A stretch of 15,642 nucleotides of DNA from CAZFBA01 sp964517135 (GTDB lineage: Bacteria; Cyanobacteriota; Vampirovibrionia; JBFMGH01). A program made the translations under genes and the position numbers. Positions within the stretch are counted from its first letter, which is position 1, and each line of letters begins with the position of its first letter. Of this stretch, positions 1-7,696 are shown one piece after another. The stretch spans positions 1 to 15,642 of the forward strand of contig CAZFBA010000060.1 of NCBI GenBank assembly GCA_964517135.1, written 5' to 3'. The notes under the pieces were generated by a model. The model worked only from the letters and a program-made list of their open reading frames with translations. It was not told the DNA's origin and ran no database searches.

Positions 1-69
1 GCTATTAGTAATTCTTAGAGATCTACTACACTTGTTGTGTCTGAAGTCGGGATTTATACTAAAACTCAT
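1..69 (-). CDS. Possible 5' end of a minus-strand gene leaving the window
   Basis: On the minus strand an ATG at 69-67 opens a frame of 23 codons that runs off the left edge without a stop, starting MSFSINPDFR. A purine-rich GAGAGAG lies 8 nt upstream of the ATG, which is a weak ribosome site. The reading frame also stays open for at least ten codons upstream of this ATG. No family can be recognised from so little. It is listed because the start context is reasonable and nothing else explains the edge. It could equally be chance. Confidence 0.25.
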   Translation of the reverse strand, partial: MSFSINPDFRHNKCSRSLRITNS

Positions 70-778
70 AACTTTTACTCTCTCTTGATCCTCACTTGTT
101 GAGGGTTCCCCTGATTGAGTGTTTCCCCTTTTTTAATTAAGGTATCTAAAAATAAAATGTTGTTAGAATATTAAGAAATGTAAAACCAACTACAGGGTAA
201 TCTTGTCTGTTTCTGCAAGGTTCAACAGCTCATCAGGGCCCTGCCCTCCCACCCCCAGAAGTCGGGTTATGGTTCGGTTCGCTACGCTAAACTCACCAGA
301 CCCTCCTTTAGCGAGGTGACAGGGGTTATAACATCTGTAAACATAACCTCAAGCAGTCAAAGAACTCAACCAGATATAACTGAGACGTCGTGGTGCGAAA
401 TAGCGCCACAGTGATAGGTTTTTTGCATACTTTTTTCCTTAAAAAAAGTATGAGCATGTAAAGTCAGCAGGGCAATTTTAGTCCAGTGCGGTTACGCACC
501 CCACTCCCAGGATACAGCATATAAGATTTTTAGAATTGTTTAGCTTGCGGCAATAGCAAAAGACTTTAATCTTGAGAGCAGCAAACCTTATTATGGAACA
601 TTTTGAGCAAATTCTTTTAGCTCAACAAATAAATGAACATAGTCCTGCTGTAAATATATGTCACAAATAACCTTATAACTGACAATCACTAAAATTCAGG
701 AAGCTTATATAAACTACAGGACCAAAAACCTCTCTTTTTAAATAGTCGCACAACAAGAATTACAGTGGAATTACATAC
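70..778. other. Intergenic region with a cluster of hairpins
   Basis: I find no convincing gene here. Between about 180 and 530 the sequence is richer in G and C than its surroundings and packed with short inverted repeats: a CAGGGCCCTG palindrome at 234-243; an 8-bp stem (one G-U) at 322-350; a 7-bp stem at 390-409 (GTGGTGC with GCGCCAC); an 11-bp stem at 426-452 made of CATAC plus T-run against A-run plus GTATG; and GTGCG/CGCAC with a GTTA loop at 486-499. A CCTCA/TGAGG hairpin lies at 90-104. None is followed directly by a U-tract, so these are not clear terminators. Hallmarks of tRNA, tmRNA, RNase P or SRP RNA were not found. The rest, 530-778, is plain AT-rich sequence upstream of the FHA-calpain gene, and I could not place a promoter in it. 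Confidence 0.5.
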
Positions 779-2500
779 ATGCCCTATATTGTGAACGATT
801 TTAACCTGCACAGGTTTAACAGTCTAAATGCTGCTACTAACAAACAGCAAAGCAATCAACCCGAATTAATAACCAGACAACCTTTATTGTCACAGGATGT
901 TTTTGTTTCCAGCAAAAAGCAAGATAGCTTCAACAAGGAATTATCAGGTGCTAATATTCTGTTTGGCGGTATTTTCAAAAAAGCTAACGGTAACCCTGAC
1001 AAACTGAACACCCCGGCTCAGGTTTTTGAATACCCGGCCGAAAGCCACTTTTTACATTCCTTATCTATGTTCAAGCCAGCTACAGAACCAGGTATAATCA
1101 GATGTGACGGTGAATTAAATACAGCATTAATGAAAATGAAACGTGGCCAATACATTAAAATTGGCAGGGGTCCGGATAATCAATATATAAATACTGAAAA
1201 AACTGTCAGTGCAAAACATGCCATTATAGCAAGAGGGCTTGACGGCAATCTTTATATTATTGATAGAAAATCTACTAATGGAACATACATAAATAGCACA
1301 GCAATTGTCCCTGATAAACCTCATAGAATATTGCCTGAAGACAATATTACCCTGACAAGGAATATCCCGCTCAATATTTATCCTGAGGTTTTAACCCGGC
1401 CACCAGTAGTAAAAGTTGATAAAACTGCTCATCCAGCAATTTCTAACGAGATAAGCGTTCAATTCAAAGAAATGGGTGAAATCTATGCAGGCCGTATACC
1501 TTCTAATGACTGCATAAATATATCATATGATGATACTATGAGCCGTAAACACGCTAAGTTTACCTTTGCCTTAAATGGTCTTTTTCTTGAAGACAACAAT
1601 TCTACCAATGGAACCTTCGTTAACCGCAAACGTATTAACCAGGTGACAAAACTCAACCATAACGATAAACTCAAAATGGGCAATAATATTTATGTTTATG
1701 ATGACCATAAAAAAATATTGTATACACTGACCGGTAATTCAGATACATTTTATAAATATTTCCCGCAAAGTCTTGATAATCTGGATTTTGAACAGTCTTC
1801 AGAACTAGGAGATTGCTATTTTCTGGCAGCCCTGAAGTCTATAACAGAAAACCCAAAGGCTGTTAGATATCTGGCAAATATGATAGAAGATTTACCAGAT
1901 GGTCATACTAAAGTTAAGTTTTTTGGTTGCCCTTCAGAAATGCTTCTTTCCGGGGATGAAGTAAGACAAATAATTGCAGATAAAGGTGTTAAAGGGCAAG
2001 CAGGTATTAAATTGATTGAAAGAGCTTATGGAAAGCTTATTAAACCACTGAGAATGATGGAAAACCCCGGAGAAGAAAATACTTTCTTGCTCATGAACGG
2101 TGGTCATTCAACTGATGTTATGTCTGCAATGGTACCCTGTAGTTCCAGATACATTGGCTGGGATACCTTTATGGGTGATACCTCAATACTGAACTATAAA
2201 AAAGATGAACTAAAAGCTGTTTTAACAGCATTTGTAAACAACAGAGAAAATACCCTTCTGTGTGCAGCCACAAAACTGGAAAAAGATGGCGATAATAGTG
2301 ATAGAAAAATTCTCTATGAAACACCTGATGGAATGAAAATTGCCATAAGACACGCATACACAATCAAAGATGTAGATTTAAATCGTGAAACTATAACAAT
2401 CATTAATCCATGGCACGCTAAAAAAGAATCAGAAATAAGCTTTGATGACTTCTTCAAATACTTCAGAGGCTTCTATCAGGGCATACTTAAATCATATTGA
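779..2500 (+). CDS. FHA-FHA-calpain-type cysteine protease fusion protein
   Basis: This 573-residue protein combines two forkhead-associated (FHA) domains with a calpain-like protease domain. FHA 1 (about 115-200) shows IGRGPDNQYI, S144-x-x-H147 and STNGTYIN (165-172). FHA 2 (about 225-310) shows GR at 238-239, S255-x-x-H258 and NSTNGTFVN (274-282). Both keep the Gly-Arg, Ser-x-x-His and Asn-Gly-Thr residues that bind phosphothreonine in this family. The C-terminal domain carries the calpain triad: Cys346 in ELGDCYFLAAL, His525 in RHAYTI and Asn543 in NPW. No calcium-binding EF-hands and no signal peptide are seen. The first 110 residues are low in recognisable structure and contain NILFGGIFKK (59-68). 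The start ATG has only a weak upstream GTGGA. The gene ends with tandem TGA codons and converges on the GNAT gene. Inference: proteolysis targeted to phosphorylated partners, possibly in a host or prey cell. Domain assignment is strong; the role is unknown. Confidence 0.88.
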   Translation: MPYIVNDFNLHRFNSLNAATNKQQSNQPELITRQPLLSQDVFVSSKKQDSFNKELSGANILFGGIFKKANGNPDKLNTPAQVFEYPAESHFLHSLSMFKPATEPGIIRCDGELNTALMKMKRGQYIKIGRGPDNQYINTEKTVSAKHAIIARGLDGNLYIIDRKSTNGTYINSTAIVPDKPHRILPEDNITLTRNIPLNIYPEVLTRPPVVKVDKTAHPAISNEISVQFKEMGEIYAGRIPSNDCINISYDDTMSRKHAKFTFALNGLFLEDNNSTNGTFVNRKRINQVTKLNHNDKLKMGNNIYVYDDHKKILYTLTGNSDTFYKYFPQSLDNLDFEQSSELGDCYFLAALKSITENPKAVRYLANMIEDLPDGHTKVKFFGCPSEMLLSGDEVRQIIADKGVKGQAGIKLIERAYGKLIKPLRMMENPGEENTFLLMNGGHSTDVMSAMVPCSSRYIGWDTFMGDTSILNYKKDELKAVLTAFVNNRENTLLCAATKLEKDGDNSDRKILYETPDGMKIAIRHAYTIKDVDLNRETITIINPWHAKKESEISFDDFFKYFRGFYQGILKSY

Positions 2501-2558
2501 TGAAAAAGACCCGTAGCAAAAGCAACATTTGTTTCATAATTACATCAGGTTGAGACTT

Positions 2559-3044
2559 TTAGCTTAATGCAACCTTTTTAATCATTTCTTCAGACAGCCT
2601 GAAGGTGGTCCATTCGTCAAGAGACTTAGCCCCAAGTCTTTTATAGAAATTAATTGCAGGCTTATTCCAGTCAAGAACAGCCCATTCCATTCTGCCGCAG
2701 TTTTTTTCATGAGCGATAGCAGCAATTTTTCTGAATAATTTACGCCCGATACCCTGCTTTCTGTTAGCCTCTCTAACAAATATATCTTCAATATAGATGC
2801 CGGGGCGGCCTAAAAAGCTAGAAAAGTTATAATAATAGATTGCAAAGCCTGCGGGATCTTCATTAATGTATGCCAGCAATACTTCAGCTTTTGGTTCTGA
2901 TGAGAATAAAGACTTTTTCAAAATCTCTTCATCGGTAACCACTTTATCAAGCAACTTCTCATATACTGCAAGCTCTTTTATAAGCTCAAGTATCAATTTT
3001 ATATCGCTTTCTTTTGCTTTTCTGATTGTTATTTCAGCATTCAT
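2559..3044 (-). CDS. GNAT N-acetyltransferase, spermidine/thialysine acetyltransferase-like
   Basis: This is a complete 161-residue GCN5-related acetyltransferase that would transfer acetyl from acetyl-CoA to an amine. The order of motifs matches the SSAT (diamine N-acetyltransferase) branch: IRKAKESDI near the N-terminus, YIEDIFV (84-90), the acetyl-CoA loop RKQGIG (95-100), then AVLDWNKPA (122-130) and FYKRLGA (133-139). Tyr134 occupies the position of the catalytic tyrosine of SSAT enzymes, and the C-terminal DEWTTFRL matches their EGW-x-x-F region. The length is typical. The start has AGGG 8 nt upstream. It lies 69 nt downstream of the TPR gene on the same strand with no terminator between, so it is probably the last gene of a three-gene operon. 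The substrate could be a polyamine, thialysine or another primary amine; the sequence does not decide. Confidence 0.85.
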   Translation of the reverse strand: MNAEITIRKAKESDIKLILELIKELAVYEKLLDKVVTDEEILKKSLFSSEPKAEVLLAYINEDPAGFAIYYYNFSSFLGRPGIYIEDIFVREANRKQGIGRKLFRKIAAIAHEKNCGRMEWAVLDWNKPAINFYKRLGAKSLDEWTTFRLSEEMIKKVALS

Positions 3045-3113
3045 AATAATAACCCTGGTATATTTCAGACTTCAAAACCTGTCCGGGCTTACACTGAAAC
3101 CCATTAACAAAAC

Positions 3114-5006
3114 CTAACCATTAAAAAGGGTTCTTAACCTTGAAAGAATATTTTTAAAGAACGACCCCTCAGTAATGGAGGTTATTTTTTTGACTTTCAA
3201 AAGCCCTTTTTCAGTTCTCAGTGTCTTAAGCTTTTCTTCAACCTCTTCTTTTTTAGTTGATGAGGGAGATTGATTAAGATATACCTCAAAAGCCCCTACT
3301 GCCTGTAATATTTCACCTTTTGCCTCAAGACATTTACCCATGAAATAGTGTATTTCAACAAGATTAGGGCTTATTCTTAGTGCCCTCTTGAATTCTGATA
3401 TTGCCTCATCGTAGTTACCTTTTTCAAAATAAGCTTCAGCAAGGTTTTTATGAGCGTTAGCATCCTGCGGGCTTATCTGAACAGCCTCTTTAAACTCTTT
3501 AATTGCGTTATTAAACTGTTGATTTTGCCTGTATGCAAGCCCGAGATTCAGCCTTGCTTGAAGGTGATTTGGGTCAAGTTTTAATGTATCCTGATAATGG
3601 AAGATAGCCTGATCAAGATCACCCTGCAAATAATAGATATAGCCTATGTTATAGCTTGCATCAGCAATGTTCGGATCAAGCCCGAGTGCTGTTTTAAACA
3701 TATCAAGAGCAGCAAAGAAATTATCCTGCATCATATAGCAGAGACCCAGATTGTAGTATCCATCAGCAAAATTAGGGTTTATTCTTATGGTTTTATTAAA
3801 ATTATTGACTGCTTCCTGATATTGACCTTTGTTATAATAAACCGTAGCAAGGTCATAATAGGCTGCAAGATACCCTGAGTTAAGTTCGATAGCCTTATTG
3901 TAATATTCAATTGCCTTATCAAGCTGATTTGTGAGGTCATACACAAAAGCAAGATTATAATACGTAATAGGATTCTCTTTTGAAATACTTATTGATTCTT
4001 TAAACTCAAGTATAGCCTCATGATAAAGCCCTTTTTGGGTATAAATAAGTCCCAGAGAGCTATGAGCATCTGCATGCAAAGGATCAAACTCAAGAGCTTT
4101 CTTAAGTTCGTCTTCTGCTTCATCATACAACCCCTGCCTGTAAAGGGTATATCCTATAGCGTATATTATATCTGCATTATCAGGTGCAAATTGCACGGCT
4201 TTTTTGAAAGTTGTCAGGGCTTCGTCAATCCAGCCAATCAGGTTATAAGTGATGCCAAGGTGATTGAGGGCGCTAAGATTATAGGGATCTTTGGTGATAA
4301 CAAAGTTAAATTCGGCAATAGCCTCTTCAAATTTATCCTGTATGCTGTAACAGAGTGCCAGATAATAGTGAGCTTCTATATCTTCAAAGTTTATTCTGGT
4401 GCATTCTTTTAGATATTCTATAGCTTCTTTAATAAAACCGTTGTTAAAGTTTATCATACCAAGAGCATAGCTGGCCTCACGCTGATTTTTATCAATATCA
4501 AGAGCTTTTTTATAATAGTTGACAGCTGTTTCATTATCGCTGTTTGTTTCTGCGATGATGCCCAGCCCGCAAATAGCGTCAGAATCTTCTGGGTTCAACT
4601 TCAGTACTTTGTCAAAACAGTCTTTAGCTTTTTCTATGTCTACTTTTTTAAGGTATATTCTACCAAGACTATATAGTGCATCTACATCTTTATCATTGAG
4701 TTCAATGACTTTCCGGTAGTTAGAGAGGGCTTCTTCCAGCTCATCTCTTGAATCATAGATTACACCGAGGTTGTAATAGGCAATTTCATAATCAGGCTCT
4801 AATTCAATGATTTTTTTATACTCATTGAGTGCATCATCAATTTTGCCCGTTGCATAGTAGAGGTTTGCAATATTCTTATGAACTTCAGGTTCTTCCGGAG
4901 CTACATCGAGGGCTTTAAGATATTCCTTTATAGCTTCCTGATAGTGGTTTTTATCTATGAGTTCCTGTGCCTTTTCGCAGTACTGGCGAATTTGGTCGCT
5001 AATCAC
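3114..5006 (-). CDS. TPR repeat scaffold protein with 17 uninterrupted repeats
   Basis: The 630-residue protein is almost entirely tetratricopeptide repeats. Reading from residue 8, 17 consecutive units of exactly 34 residues fill positions 8-585 with no insertion or deletion. Each shows the W/Y-L-G-Y-A-P pattern (for example AYYNLGVIY...EEAL...A-x-x-x-P). A 45-residue tail follows, charged then amphipathic, ending FFKNILSRLRTLF near residues 616-628. No signal peptide or membrane segment is seen, so a cytoplasmic protein-binding superhelix is expected. The start is GTG at 5006-5004, which overlaps the TGA stop of the upstream DUF885 gene (GTGA). GAGG sits 7 nt upstream, inside that gene. Translational coupling is therefore likely. 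Fusions of TPR arrays to glycosyltransferases (OGT) exist, but no catalytic domain is present here. The partner is unknown. Confidence 0.9.
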   Translation of the reverse strand: MISDQIRQYCEKAQELIDKNHYQEAIKEYLKALDVAPEEPEVHKNIANLYYATGKIDDALNEYKKIIELEPDYEIAYYNLGVIYDSRDELEEALSNYRKVIELNDKDVDALYSLGRIYLKKVDIEKAKDCFDKVLKLNPEDSDAICGLGIIAETNSDNETAVNYYKKALDIDKNQREASYALGMINFNNGFIKEAIEYLKECTRINFEDIEAHYYLALCYSIQDKFEEAIAEFNFVITKDPYNLSALNHLGITYNLIGWIDEALTTFKKAVQFAPDNADIIYAIGYTLYRQGLYDEAEDELKKALEFDPLHADAHSSLGLIYTQKGLYHEAILEFKESISISKENPITYYNLAFVYDLTNQLDKAIEYYNKAIELNSGYLAAYYDLATVYYNKGQYQEAVNNFNKTIRINPNFADGYYNLGLCYMMQDNFFAALDMFKTALGLDPNIADASYNIGYIYYLQGDLDQAIFHYQDTLKLDPNHLQARLNLGLAYRQNQQFNNAIKEFKEAVQISPQDANAHKNLAEAYFEKGNYDEAISEFKRALRISPNLVEIHYFMGKCLEAKGEILQAVGAFEVYLNQSPSSTKKEEVEEKLKTLRTEKGLLKVKKITSITEGSFFKNILSRLRTLFNG

Positions 5007-6712
5007 TTCAATACCTCAACTGGTTTGTGAAAGACAGCTTCTTCGATAAGTTTAATGGGAAGGCTTCCCTTAGAAAGAAGTTTATCATGGAATTCTTTGA
5101 GTGAAAAATTCTCTCTCAGTCGGTTTTTCTCTTTTTCTTTCAGTTGATTAATAAGCCTGCGACCTATTTCATAAGATAGCGGCTGGGTTGGCGTCATTGT
5201 ATAACGTATAACTTCAGCTCTGGCGTTCATTTCAGGCATATTAATTGTATTACACATAAAGGCAACAGCTTCATTGAAAGATCTTCTGCCTGTGTGGAGT
5301 TCAGTGTCAAGAATAACTCTTACGGCCCTCCAGAGACGGTTTTTTAAAGCCATCATTTTTTGCTGCTCTGAATAGAAGCCAAGTTCACCCATCATCTGCT
5401 CGCAATACATTGCCCAACCTTCAATTAGTAGTTCATTGCCGGTCGCTCTTCTTATTGCAGAGCTGCCTTCATTAAAGAGCACTTTTTTAGCAGTCATAAG
5501 TTGAAGATGGTGTCCCGGATAAGTCTCATGAACCACCAGAGCAGGCAGTTTATGTAGATTATGTCCATCCATCAAAAGCTGGCGTTGTTTTTCAGGATCA
5601 TTTTCTTTGACTGGTGTAACCCAGAATTGACCTATATTAGATGTTTCATAGGGCCCCAGGCAATAATAGGCTGCTACAGGTATTATATCTCTAAGAAAAG
5701 CAGGTGTTTCAAGAATTTTAAGCTCTTCACCTTCAGGAAAGGTTACCAGATCAGAATCTTTAACAAACATACGGGTTTTATCAACAAGTTGTTTGTAGGT
5801 TTCAATTAACTTTTCCGGAGGAGATATCTCTGATTCAAGCTCAGATAATAAAGCTTCAACGCTACGGGCTTTATCCATGTGGGCAGCAAGAGCTCTCATA
5901 TCAGCCTGAGCTTTATTTAAAAGTTCATACCCCATTTCATTGAGATATCCACTTGAATAACTGATAAAATGATCATTTTTCAGGTAGAAATCAAATGCCT
6001 GTCTGCCAATACAAAATTCGCCTTTTGATCTTTCAATAAGCTCAACATTAAGAAACCTGCTATATTCTTCAAGAGCTTGAAGAGCCCTGTTATTGGCGTC
6101 TATCAGCTTGTTACCCAGGTCAGGATGATTGCTGGCAGCCTTTTTTATGACATCAAAATCAGGGAGATTTTTAAAGAAAGATAAAACAGATTTCATCTGG
6201 CTGATAGTAGTTTCAGTCCAGATTCTTGGTGGGTTATTAAGGTTTTTAATACCATTTTGAATTAACACTGGCACCTGGTTTAGTCTTGAAATAATGCTAT
6301 TCAGGCGGTCTTCATCTTTCATGGTTCTGAACAGCATGCAATATATGCCATCAACAGGCAAATAGAGTTGAGGCATGGTTGATCTTCTGTTAATCTGACA
6401 TTCACGATCAAAAAGATACCTGTCCAGTCGTGATTGTAGAAGTGCATAATCAATATGTTCATCCACTGTAAGATTCCAGGGGTTAATCAGGCGCAGCTTT
6501 TTCTTTGTCTCTTCATTAAGTTCATTTTCTTTTTCCAGCCCTTTTTCTGAATAATCTTTAATCTCAAGATCATGACGGTCTAACCCCAGAGAACTAGCTT
6601 CTTCAGGGTTTTGTCTCATATAATCTTCATAATAATAATTGATTATTACGTTGAATTTTTTTGAAATACGATCTTTATATTGCCTTTCTTTTTCATGCAA
6701 TGAAATAGTCAT
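5003..6712 (-). CDS. DUF885 family protein, putative zinc-dependent peptidase
   Basis: The 569-residue protein matches the DUF885 (PF05960) family, helical proteins that resemble zinc metallopeptidases. The signature HETYPGHH is at 395-402 (His395, Glu396 and His401/402 as putative metal ligand and base). The downstream helix EGWAMYCEQM (431-440) supplies a plausible third ligand at Glu431. The conserved C-terminal block TMTPTQPLSYEIGR (505-518) and the closing LPIKLIEEAV (551-560) are also typical. Length agrees with the family and the gene looks complete. No signal peptide is visible, unlike several secreted homologues, so a cytoplasmic role such as peptide turnover is inferred. AGGAG lies 13 nt upstream of the ATG, which is a rather long spacing. 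It is the first gene of the probable minus-strand operon, followed without a gap by the TPR gene and then by the GNAT gene. Confidence 0.87.
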   Translation of the reverse strand: MTISLHEKERQYKDRISKKFNVIINYYYEDYMRQNPEEASSLGLDRHDLEIKDYSEKGLEKENELNEETKKKLRLINPWNLTVDEHIDYALLQSRLDRYLFDRECQINRRSTMPQLYLPVDGIYCMLFRTMKDEDRLNSIISRLNQVPVLIQNGIKNLNNPPRIWTETTISQMKSVLSFFKNLPDFDVIKKAASNHPDLGNKLIDANNRALQALEEYSRFLNVELIERSKGEFCIGRQAFDFYLKNDHFISYSSGYLNEMGYELLNKAQADMRALAAHMDKARSVEALLSELESEISPPEKLIETYKQLVDKTRMFVKDSDLVTFPEGEELKILETPAFLRDIIPVAAYYCLGPYETSNIGQFWVTPVKENDPEKQRQLLMDGHNLHKLPALVVHETYPGHHLQLMTAKKVLFNEGSSAIRRATGNELLIEGWAMYCEQMMGELGFYSEQQKMMALKNRLWRAVRVILDTELHTGRRSFNEAVAFMCNTINMPEMNARAEVIRYTMTPTQPLSYEIGRRLINQLKEKEKNRLRENFSLKEFHDKLLSKGSLPIKLIEEAVFHKPVEVLK

Positions 6713-6916
6713 AATATGTGTTATACTCCTATATATAAGACCTTAACTAACTCTTTTGAAAAAATTCAGATTCTGATACTTTATTTTAACATTTTAATGT
6801 TTCAATTCTAAGATTTTTTTTATTTATTCTGGTAAGATAACTCTATAAATAAGGTTATTTAGGAAGTACAATTAGTATTAATACAGGATATTCATTTGAA
6901 TGTAGGAGAATAAAAT
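6713..6916. promoter_or_regulatory. Divergent intergenic region, presumably two promoters
   Basis: This 204-nt AT-rich gap separates the minus-strand operon from the plus-strand small-protein genes, so promoters for both directions must lie here or inside the genes. I could not fix convincing -35/-10 pairs. The best minus-strand candidate (TATATA at 6737-6732) would start transcription downstream of the AGGAG ribosome site and is therefore doubtful. No terminator or strong repeat is seen. Confidence 0.35.
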
Positions 6917-7198
6917 ATGAAGTATGGTTTAATAGCCTTAAGTTTAATGATAATGTTTGGAGCAGGTGCCTATGCTTTTGACCCGGTAACAAAAACCGGA
7001 AACCTTGGCAGCTCTGATGCAGGAGCAATAATGAACTATTATACTGACCCTGTTGTACCTGATACATATGGTTTTATTGACCCTAAAACAGTAGGATTGC
7101 CAAAAGAAGACCCTAAAGACGTTATTAACGTAGAAAAGAAAGACATCTTCGGTAAAATTATCATCGACCCTGAAACCAATGTTACAACCCAGGAGTAA
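6917..7198 (+). CDS. Small exported protein of unknown function
   Basis: This is a 93-residue protein that I do not recognise. Residues 1-20 form a classical Sec signal peptide: MKYG, then a hydrophobic core with small residues, ending in AYA before FDP, so cleavage after Ala20 is expected. No lipobox cysteine is present. The mature part (about 73 residues) is acidic, has no predicted membrane helix and contains five Asp-Pro pairs (FDP, TDP, IDP, EDP, IDP). This gives it a loosely repeated, extended look. AGGAG lies 8 nt upstream of the ATG, an excellent ribosome site. It would act in the periplasm or be released. A perfect 16-nt palindrome follows its stop. Confidence 0.72.
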   Translation: MKYGLIALSLMIMFGAGAYAFDPVTKTGNLGSSDAGAIMNYYTDPVVPDTYGFIDPKTVGLPKEDPKDVINVEKKDIFGKIIIDPETNVTTQE

Positions 7199-7214
7199 TA
7201 AAACTTAAGTTTTA
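7199..7214 (+). repeat. Perfect 16-nt palindrome after the exported-protein gene
   Basis: TAAAACTTAAGTTTTA begins directly after the TAA stop at 7196-7198. Because it is all A/T apart from one C and one G, the hairpin would be weak. TCTTTA follows rather than a clean U-run. It may be a poor terminator or a protein site. The sequence alone does not decide. Confidence 0.35.
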
Positions 7215-7297
7215 TCTTTAACAAATTGTACAACTGACCGGGTTTTTATTTATAATCTTATTATTCTGACAATTTTAACCATGTTGTTGATAAGGAT

Positions 7298-7564
7298 ATG
7301 GAAGTGTTGCCACTTGTAACAGAAGAAATGAGAGAACAACTATTTGAAGAGATAGGTAATGATGTTCATGCATGGCGCAAAAAGATGATTCATTACCTTA
7401 AAGAAGATAACCCTGAAGTTAATGCTGCGATAATTCAGGCTGCAAGCTCTACAGAGCTTGACCCTAAAGCAGTGGCCACAGGAGCATATATGATTTATAA
7501 GCTGCTTGAAGCTGCTGCCCAGGAAACTCAAAGCCTTGCCGATCAAATTCTTGACCTTGAATAG
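7298..7564 (+). CDS. Small acidic helical protein of unknown function
   Basis: The frame from ATG 7298 encodes 88 residues, rich in Glu and Ala and probably almost all alpha-helix, with no signal peptide or membrane segment. I do not recognise the family. The start is uncertain. The ribosome site AAGGA (7292-7296) is only 1 nt from ATG 7298 but 7 nt from GTG 7304 and 10 nt from TTG 7307. GTG 7304 (86 residues) is therefore the better start unless the mRNA is read in an unusual way. It follows the exported-protein gene by 99 nt on the same strand and may be co-transcribed with it. It converges on the four-domain regulator gene, with the terminator at 7633-7657 between them. Confidence 0.62.
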   Translation: MEVLPLVTEEMREQLFEEIGNDVHAWRKKMIHYLKEDNPEVNAAIIQAASSTELDPKAVATGAYMIYKLLEAAAQETQSLADQILDLE

Positions 7565-7632
7565 TTTTAAAATCGAAAACAATAAAGTCTATTGTTATAG
7601 TTATGTATTAGTCTTTCATATGCGTTTATAAT

Positions 7633-7657
7633 AAAAAAAGCCCGGGGTTACCGGGCC
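7633..7657 (-). terminator. Rho-independent terminator of the GntR-domain regulator
   Basis: Read on the minus strand, GCCCGG (7656-7651), a 5-nt loop and CCGGGC (7645-7640) form a 6-bp all-G/C stem followed at once by seven T residues (7639-7633). It lies 40 nt past the stop of the regulator gene. On the plus strand the same stem is followed only by CTAAAATT, so it would serve the small-protein gene poorly. Confidence 0.85.
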
Positions 7658-7696
7658 TAAAATTGGAAGAATCGAAATCTGGTCTTGAAAGGTTTA

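Noticed and set aside
180..530. tRNA, tmRNA, RNase P, SRP RNA or cobalamin riboswitch
   Set aside because: Only isolated fragments (GGTTCAA at 219-225, GCCACAGTG near 405) resemble these, without the paired arms or core motifs.
593..670. 25-codon plus-strand frame starting MEHFEQILLA
   Set aside because: No ribosome site and no recognisable family; the length is within chance expectation.
955..966. GCTAATATTCTG inside the FHA-calpain gene matches the core of the 24-nt hairpin-repeat block
   Set aside because: It is only 12 nt, lies in coding sequence for ANIL, and has neither the AAAACT extension nor the stem-loop, so chance is more likely.
6732..6760. Minus-strand promoter TTCAAA-17-TATATA for the DUF885 operon
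   Set aside because: Transcription would start downstream of the AGGAG ribosome site, and the -35 match is poor.
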